Shown here: positions 35,678 to 41,001 of the stretch, one piece after another
How positions within the stretch are numbered: position 1 is the stretch's first letter
How the letters are laid out: every line of letters begins with the position of its first letter
From: Gelidibacter sp.
GTDB taxonomy: Bacteria > Bacteroidota > Bacteroidia > Flavobacteriales > Flavobacteriaceae
Assembly: GCA_010906935.1 (NCBI GenBank)
Contig: JAAFHC010000028.1
Coordinates: 1 to 41,001, forward strand
Reading direction: 5' to 3'
DNA length: 41,001 bases
Translations under genes and position numbers: made by a program
The notes under the pieces: generated by a model
The model's database searches: none
Told to the model about the DNA's origin: nothing
The model's input: only the letters and a program-made list of their open reading frames with translations

Positions 35678-38005
35678 TTAGCCTATAATTACAAGCTTTG
35701 CGAATTGTAACAATAATTTTTTAACGCCATCTGAAGCAAATCTTATTTCAGCTTTTTGGTTCGCGCCGAAACCGTCTAAACTAATCACTTCGCCTTTTCC
35801 AAACTTTGCGTGCTCAACGATGGTTCCAACAATAATATTGTCATCAAATAAATTTGCAGAAGCAACCATGGACGCATCCACTTTTTTAAAGTTTTTTGGA
35901 CTTGACAATTCAATTGGTGGCTGCACAGCTTTTTTTATTGGCGCACGCTGAATTGGTTTTTTAAAACGGATTCTATCTTGAGGAATGTCACCAAAAATAT
36001 CTTCATCAATAAAAGAATTTTGTTTTGGCGGCGCCATTTTTGGCGTTAAATGTTCTAAAAAAACTTCGTCAATTTCTTCTAAAAAACGACTTGGTTCACA
36101 ATCTACCAATTTTCCCCAACGGTATCTTGTTTGCGCATACGTTAAATACGCCTGTTTTTCTGCCCTTGTTAACGCAACATAAAATAACCGACGTTCTTCT
36201 TCCAATTCGCTTCTGGTATTCATGCTCATTGCCGAAGGAAATAAATTTTCTTCCAAACCAACAATATACACAAAAGGAAATTCCAGCCCTTTTGCCAAAT
36301 GGATCGTCATTAAGGAAACTCGGGGAGCATCGTCTTTATTTTTAGTGTCTAAATCTGTTGCCAAAGCCACATCTTCCAAGAAAAAAGCCAAAGAATCATC
36401 CGCTTCATTTTCTTTTTGTTCTTCAATAAAATCTTTTAATCCGTTTAATAATTCCTGAATATTTTCAACCCTGCTAACGCCTTCTGGCGTTCCTTCACTT
36501 TCTAAATCCTGAATTAATCGTGTTTTTTGCACCACAAATTCTGCAATCTCAAAAGCATTTTTAGTTTCAGACTCAATTTGAAAATGCTGCATCATGGTCA
36601 CAAAATTCAAAAGCTTCGTTTTTATACCCGAATTAAGGTTTAAATCGAAAGTGTTGAGATTCAGCAACAACTCAAAAATGGAAATTTTATAGTGATTTGC
36701 TGCTACCGAAAGCTTGTCTATAGTAGTATCTCCAATACCGCGAGCTGGATAATTGATAATTCTTTTCAGTGCTTCTTCATCGGTCGGATTCACAAGCAAT
36801 CGCAAATACGCCAAGGCATCTTTAATTTCTTTGCGCTGGTAAAACGACAATCCGCCATAAATTCTATAGGCAATGTCTTTTTTCCGAAGTGCATCTTCCA
36901 AAGCCCTTGACTGCGCATTGGTGCGATACAATATGGCGAAATCAGAATTTTTCATCTGCAAATTCATGGCATTGTCAAAAATTGAATTTGCAATAAACCG
37001 CCCTTCATCTGCTTCCGTAAAAGTTCTCATGACTTTTATTTTTGCACCTTCACTGTTATCTGTCCAAATTTGTTTGTCGAGTTTGGTTTTATTTTTTTCA
37101 ATAACGCTATTGGCAGCTTCCACGATATTTTTGGTAGAGCGATAATTTTGCTCCAATTTAAAAATAGCCACATTGTCGTAATCGCGTTGAAAATTCATGA
37201 TGTTTTTAATGTTTGCGCCACGAAAAGCATAAATACTTTGCGAATCGTCGCCCACCACACAAATATTCTGAAATCTGTCGGCCAAAGCCTTCACAATTAA
37301 ATATTGCGAATGGTTTGTATCCTGATATTCATCAACCAAAATATACCTAAACCTGTCTTGATATTTTGCCAAAACCACCGGAAATCTAGTCAATAACTCA
37401 TTGGTTCTCAACAATAAATCATCAAAATCCATGGCGCCTGCTTTAAAACAACGCTCCACGTATTCGTTATATATTTTTCCCATTTCTGGCCGTTGGGTCA
37501 TTTTATCGGCTTCCAATAAATCGGGATCATTGTAATACGCCTTCACCGTAATTAAGCTGTTTTTAAAGGAGGAAATCCTACCTAATACCTGTTTTGGTTT
37601 GTATCGGTCCTTATCCAATTCCATTTCTTTGATAATGGAAGAAAGCAATCTTACGGAATCCTGCGTATCATAAATGGTGAAATTAGATGGGAAACCCAAT
37701 CTGTCTGCTTCAGAACGTAAAATACGCGCAAAAACGGAGTGAAAAGTTCCCATCCATAAATTTTTGGCTTCAGAAACGCCCACAACCGTTGCGATACGGT
37801 TTTTCATTTCGCGCGCTGCTTTGTTGGTAAATGTCAATGCCAAAATATTGAAAGGATCAACATTTTGGCTCATCAAATGAGCGATTCTATAAGTTAAAAC
37901 GCGCGTTTTGCCTGAGCCTGCACCGGCAATAATAATCATAGCGCCTTCTTTGTGCAATACCGCGGCTTTTTGCGATTCGTTAAGATTTTCTAAGTATTTG
38001 GTCAC
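35678..38005 (-). CDS. UvrD/PcrA-type superfamily I DNA helicase
   Basis: A 775-residue ATP-dependent 3'-5' DNA helicase. Motif I is GAGSGKT at 28-34, motif Ia ILALTFTNKAAREMKNRI, motif II VDEYQDTN, motif III VGDDSQSIYAFRGA, motif IV LEQNYRST, motif V SLMTIHLAKGLEF and motif VI VALTRAEKQAYL. Closest in layout to PcrA/UvrD, with the C-terminal tail (GTIVEHAKFGKGEVISLDG) forming the PcrA Tudor-like domain that binds RNA polymerase. Roles in repair and resolving transcription conflicts are expected. A two-part promoter lies 18-48 bp upstream. Confidence 0.94.
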   Translation of the reverse strand: MTKYLENLNESQKAAVLHKEGAMIIIAGAGSGKTRVLTYRIAHLMSQNVDPFNILALTFTNKAAREMKNRIATVVGVSEAKNLWMGTFHSVFARILRSEADRLGFPSNFTIYDTQDSVRLLSSIIKEMELDKDRYKPKQVLGRISSFKNSLITVKAYYNDPDLLEADKMTQRPEMGKIYNEYVERCFKAGAMDFDDLLLRTNELLTRFPVVLAKYQDRFRYILVDEYQDTNHSQYLIVKALADRFQNICVVGDDSQSIYAFRGANIKNIMNFQRDYDNVAIFKLEQNYRSTKNIVEAANSVIEKNKTKLDKQIWTDNSEGAKIKVMRTFTEADEGRFIANSIFDNAMNLQMKNSDFAILYRTNAQSRALEDALRKKDIAYRIYGGLSFYQRKEIKDALAYLRLLVNPTDEEALKRIINYPARGIGDTTIDKLSVAANHYKISIFELLLNLNTFDLNLNSGIKTKLLNFVTMMQHFQIESETKNAFEIAEFVVQKTRLIQDLESEGTPEGVSRVENIQELLNGLKDFIEEQKENEADDSLAFFLEDVALATDLDTKNKDDAPRVSLMTIHLAKGLEFPFVYIVGLEENLFPSAMSMNTRSELEEERRLFYVALTRAEKQAYLTYAQTRYRWGKLVDCEPSRFLEEIDEVFLEHLTPKMAPPKQNSFIDEDIFGDIPQDRIRFKKPIQRAPIKKAVQPPIELSSPKNFKKVDASMVASANLFDDNIIVGTIVEHAKFGKGEVISLDGFGANQKAEIRFASDGVKKLLLQFAKLVIIG

Positions 38006-38022
38006 GGGAATTCTTTAAAAAT

Positions 38023-38053
38023 CAAAAGTACTACTCCAAATTTAGTTGGGCAA
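38023..38053 (-). promoter_or_regulatory. Promoter of the UvrD/PcrA helicase gene
   Basis: On the minus strand TTG at 38053-38051 and TACTTTTG at 38030-38023 are separated by 20 nt, fitting the Bacteroidota consensus TTG-N(17-23)-TAnnTTTG. The predicted start is about 10 nt before the start codon at 38005. Confidence 0.5.
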
Positions 38054-38138
38054 TAAATTTATCACAATGTTTTTTTAATAATTGTATTGGAAAAGATCAA
38101 AGACCGCGTTGCTAATGGAAAATATAAAAAAGTCTTTT

Positions 38139-38360
38139 GCCAATTAGTAACTAATCAGTATATAAATATTTTAAAACTAATTGATTATTAGACTGTTATT
38201 TTTTTTACCGCAAGGGTCGCGAAGAAAAAGCAAAGGTCGCAATATTAATTATAGTTGATTTACAACACATTGCGTCCATTGCGATTTCCTTAGCGTACAT
38301 TGCGGTTAAATTTAACCTTGTATTACAGATCATTATCATACTGATTAGTAACGCCAATTA
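38139..38360. mobile_element. 206-bp MITE-like element with 15-bp TIRs and 8-bp target duplication
   Basis: The element spans 38147-38352. Its ends GTAACTAATCAGTAT (38147-38161) and ATACTGATTAGTAAC (38338-38352) are inverted repeats matching at 14 of 15 bases. Directly outside both ends is the same 8-mer GCCAATTA (38139-38146 and 38353-38360), a textbook target-site duplication. The interior has no ORF and carries imperfect inner arms ACCGCAAGGGTCGCGAAG / CTTAGCGTACATTGCGGT. An 8-bp duplication and GTAA-type ends are reminiscent of IS66-family insertions, but the parent element is not proven. The rest of the 371-bp gap holds the uvrD promoter. Confidence 0.75.
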
Positions 38361-38376
38361 TTTAACAATCAATATT

Positions 38377-39603
38377 TTAAATTGGTGTTTTTTTTCTTGA
38401 AAACTGGTTTACATAAACTACCATTAAACCAATAACCATCAAAAAACTAAAAATCAATAAAATAAAACTGTAGTTTTTAATGGCGTTAAACTGAAACAGA
38501 AATAAAAACCCTTGTAAAAACAGTAATAATTCCGTGACAAAAACACCTGATAAAAACAGAATTATTCCCACTTTTGAAGCTGGTTTGTTAAGTTTAATTT
38601 TACCCAGCTGATCTGCAATTAAAAATAACAAGACACTTAGAAAACCCAAAGTAAATAAATGTAAATAACCAATAATAAAAAAAGGTTTTAAGGCCAACGA
38701 TTTTTCAACAATATAAGGAAAAGCTGATAAAATTTGACTGATAATTTTTAAACTGTAAGAAACCAACGCAAATTTCAACAGTAATTTAGAAGTGAAATTC
38801 CAATTAATCTGTGAAAATGCCTGTTGCATTATTTTCAACAAAAAAATCAAAGAAATTAATTGCAAAACCGAAGCCACAAAACCAATCAAATTGAACAATA
38901 AAAAATTTGTGCTCCATAAAACAGATAAAGCATAAGCCGGAATACAAGCAATGTTTACATAGTTAAAAAAGTTCTTTTGTAGTTTTTCTGAAATTACAAT
39001 TTGCTGATTCTCAAAAATTTTAAACAACAATCCGAACAATGCAAAAACGAAAAATCCATTGTATAAAAAGTGTAAATAAAAATAGACCGTGTTGTAATAT
39101 AAATCTGTTTTTCCCTGTGTTACAATGACAAATGCCAAAAACCATGTGGCCAAACTTGAAAGTAAATAATAGTAAATTCCGTATCTAATTAACTTGATTG
39201 AAATATTTTTTCCCCGTAAATCTTTTAAAATTCTGAAGGACAACACATAAGAAGTGAGTCCAAAAACAGCGAGCAAAACAATGGAAAATACTTTATAGCC
39301 GCCTAAAGGAAAGCTAATTAACATCAACGGTATAACTACCAATAAAATTGCTAAAGTTGATTTATACACTTTATGCTGTTTATCTGCATCCGAAACAAAA
39401 TAATATATAATAGCGCCAATAACTATAAGGTAACCCCAACCTAAAAACGCTACGTGAGAATGGCTTTGCAATAAATTTTGATATGGAATAAATTTTGTGG
39501 GAAAAGCAAAATTCCAACGCATTAATAATCCGTACAAAGCAGATAAAATAAACAAGGTAAATGCATATAAATAAATAAACTTGCTTTTTTTGTTCACTAA
39601 CAT
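38377..39603 (-). CDS. Polytopic membrane protein of unknown function, with intramembrane histidines
   Basis: A 408-residue protein with about 12 hydrophobic segments and almost no soluble region. Histidines within or next to predicted helices are His48 and His50 (LLQSHSHVAFLGWGY), His178 (VYFYLHFLYNGFFVFALFG) and His315 (IIGYLHLFTLGFLSV). These three motifs have the look of haem- or metal-binding helices in cytochrome oxidase subunit I and NnrS-like proteins, but I cannot assign the family. It stands alone, 146 bp from the FadL-type gene and next to the MITE-like element. Function is not inferred beyond membrane location. Confidence 0.65.
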   Translation of the reverse strand: MLVNKKSKFIYLYAFTLFILSALYGLLMRWNFAFPTKFIPYQNLLQSHSHVAFLGWGYLIVIGAIIYYFVSDADKQHKVYKSTLAILLVVIPLMLISFPLGGYKVFSIVLLAVFGLTSYVLSFRILKDLRGKNISIKLIRYGIYYYLLSSLATWFLAFVIVTQGKTDLYYNTVYFYLHFLYNGFFVFALFGLLFKIFENQQIVISEKLQKNFFNYVNIACIPAYALSVLWSTNFLLFNLIGFVASVLQLISLIFLLKIMQQAFSQINWNFTSKLLLKFALVSYSLKIISQILSAFPYIVEKSLALKPFFIIGYLHLFTLGFLSVLLFLIADQLGKIKLNKPASKVGIILFLSGVFVTELLLFLQGFLFLFQFNAIKNYSFILLIFSFLMVIGLMVVYVNQFSRKKTPI

Positions 39604-39661
39604 TTAAAAGATTTAGGCTACAAATAAACAAGAAATTTATCAAATCTCTTATACTTTTAAA

Positions 39662-39698
39662 CAAAAAAAAGACTGCCTTTTCAGGACAGCCTCTTTTA
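39662..39698 (-). terminator. Terminator after the FadL-type gene
   Basis: On the minus strand GAGGCTGTCC-TGAAAA-GGCAGTC forms a stem with one bulge, followed by eight T. It lies about 20 bp beyond the extended stop (39717) of the outer membrane protein gene, which supports the longer reading frame as the ancestral one. Confidence 0.7.
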
Positions 39699-39748
39699 AA
39701 CTAATTAACCAAATATTTATTTACTAAACGTATAAGTTACACCTAACA

Positions 39749-41001
39749 TCACCATACTTGTATACTTGTTGTCATTTCGTAACCTACTTTTGTATTATCT
39801 ATAGCTCCATATTGATTTGATGGTGAAATATATCCTGGGTTTAACATTGGACCTTCAGTTTTATCTCCGCTAGTTCCATAATGAAACACGCCATTTAACT
39901 TAAAGTTATCGGTAACAGGGTAACTGGTTCCAAATTGGAATGCGTTTTTAATAACGGCTGTTGCAGGAATTGAGAAAAATGCCAATTCACTGTCAATAGG
40001 ATTGCTGCTATAAGTATAACCAACTCTTAAAGGTAATTTTTCAATGCCTTTGTATTGTAAACCTACTGATAATATATTTATGTTTTTCCATCCAAAACCT
40101 TTTACAGATCCTGTAGGATTCCACCCTTTTTCTTCGAAACCATTGGTGTTTTCGTAATCCACAGATCTATAATCCAATGCCAAATCAATTGTTTCATTTG
40201 AATAACCTACACCAAATGAAAGAATTGCAGGATAATCCATATTAAAGGATGTATCTGGTGCTGCATCTCCATTTACATAGGTGTTTTTAAATTCTAAATC
40301 TCCAAATTTTTGTGGAGTTTTATAAGAAGCTCCTAATTTTATTCCACTTGGTGAATTATAAAACAAACCAAATTGAGCTCCATAACCTAGTGCTGTAGCC
40401 TTATCAGTCGTAGGATACCCTCTATCACTTGGAGCACCAGCAGGAGGTGTGAAATCCGGATTTGCTGTTGGATTTGGCGCCAACTCCAATGCTGCATAAT
40501 TAACAGTTGGCTGTACGCCAATAGAAAAATTATCAGTTACTTCATATGCCCAAGCTAAACCAACTTGTAATAACATATAGTCAGATTCAATGTGACCAAA
40601 ACCAAACGGTTGCATGTTATTTATTGGATTAGTATTAAATGTTTGTTCAGGAAAAGTAACTCCAAAACCGCTAATCCCAAAAGCAGATACACCAAATGTG
40701 TGTTTGCTTCCTTCTTTTCCATATACATAAGCCAAAGCTGGCATTGGCGAAGTACCTCTATCGTCTTTGGTTACACCACTAATCATATTTCCTGTTGGTT
40801 GCCCAGTCGCTCCATTAAACTCAAATCCAGTAGAACTTAATTCAGGCGATGAAAAGAAAGCGCCAATGTCAAAGTTTATTATTTTACTGTCAAATACAGA
40901 AATAGCGGCCGGGTTCCATAGTAATGCGCCACTAATATCCAGCGGTTGTGCAGTTGCAGCGCCACCCATAGACATGTTAACAGAACCTACACCTTGCATA
41001 A
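39749..41001 (-). CDS. FadL/OmpP1/TodX-type outer membrane transport protein, 5' partial, C-terminus frameshifted
   Basis: 416 residues are visible, and the signal peptide lies beyond the window. The start of the visible part, GVGSVNMSMGGAATAQPLDI, then SGALLWNPAAIS, is the hatch-domain signature of FadL-family long-chain fatty-acid or hydrophobic-substrate channels. Beta-strand repeats follow (GVSAFGISGFGVTFP, LGASYKTPQKFGDLEF, LPLRVGYTYSSNPI). The frame ends TTSIQVW at 39749. One base out of phase, the downstream frame continues MVMLGVTYTFSK to a TAA at 39717, the expected last beta-strand with aromatic ending. A 1-bp loss near 39757 therefore appears to remove the terminal strand needed by the BAM complex, or is a sequence error. 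Confidence 0.88.
   Translation of the reverse strand, partial: MQGVGSVNMSMGGAATAQPLDISGALLWNPAAISVFDSKIINFDIGAFFSSPELSSTGFEFNGATGQPTGNMISGVTKDDRGTSPMPALAYVYGKEGSKHTFGVSAFGISGFGVTFPEQTFNTNPINNMQPFGFGHIESDYMLLQVGLAWAYEVTDNFSIGVQPTVNYAALELAPNPTANPDFTPPAGAPSDRGYPTTDKATALGYGAQFGLFYNSPSGIKLGASYKTPQKFGDLEFKNTYVNGDAAPDTSFNMDYPAILSFGVGYSNETIDLALDYRSVDYENTNGFEEKGWNPTGSVKGFGWKNINILSVGLQYKGIEKLPLRVGYTYSSNPIDSELAFFSIPATAVIKNAFQFGTSYPVTDNFKLNGVFHYGTSGDKTEGPMLNPGYISPSNQYGAIDNTKVGYEMTTSIQVW

Overview
The window reads as chromosomal DNA of a low-GC Bacteroidota, most likely a member of the Flavobacteriaceae. The evidence is a bacillithiol-type glycosyltransferase (BshA), a split transketolase, DUF3810, DUF4290 and OstA-like proteins, the order relA/spoT - fur - purA - ostA-like - aminotransferase, promoters of the Bacteroidota type (TTG, about 20 nt, TAnnTTTG), no visible Shine-Dalgarno sequences, and very AT-rich intergenic DNA. 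Almost everything is housekeeping or conserved lineage content.

Layout. Positions 1-1103 hold a gene tail and a DinD-like Bro-N protein. 1206-6184 (minus) carries bshA, the N-terminal transketolase subunit, an exported protein usually misnamed asparagine synthetase B, and dnaB. 6476-16742 (plus) carries a DUF3810 protein, a TrmH/SpoU methyltransferase, an M48 CAAX-type protease, relA/spoT, a Fur-family regulator, purA with its terminator, an OstA/LptA-like protein and a frameshifted class III aminotransferase. A probable broken small gene (16884-17017) ends at a two-way terminator shared with a prohibitin-like gene. 17107-28474 (minus) has prohibitin, a VWA-type membrane protein, fabG and the glycogen set glgA-glgC-glgB plus a GH31 alpha-glucosidase. 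28897-38005 (minus) has aconitase, RNase P RNA, dnaJ, grpE, murA, DUF4290 and a UvrD/PcrA helicase. 38377-41001 (minus) has a polytopic membrane protein and a FadL-type outer membrane protein cut by the window end.

How the genes work together. glgA, glgC and glgB make glycogen from glucose-1-phosphate, and the GH31 enzyme downstream probably trims alpha-glucans. grpE-dnaJ is a chaperone operon with a perfect palindrome over its predicted -10 region. uvrD, DUF4290 and murA are closely spaced and may be co-transcribed. relA/spoT, fur and purA join stringent response, metal regulation and AMP synthesis.

I found no multigene cluster that looks like an undescribed system. The best leads are small. 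One is a 206-bp MITE-like element with 15-bp terminal inverted repeats and an exact 8-bp flanking duplication (38139-38360). Another is a 40-residue small gene broken by a perfect 11-bp tandem duplication. There is also a 183-bp palindromic element upstream of fabG, a palindromic operator candidate at grpE, and a MurA with Asp in place of the catalytic Cys. Three reading frames are broken by small indels (aminotransferase, small gene, FadL C-terminus), so either sequence error or gene decay should be considered.
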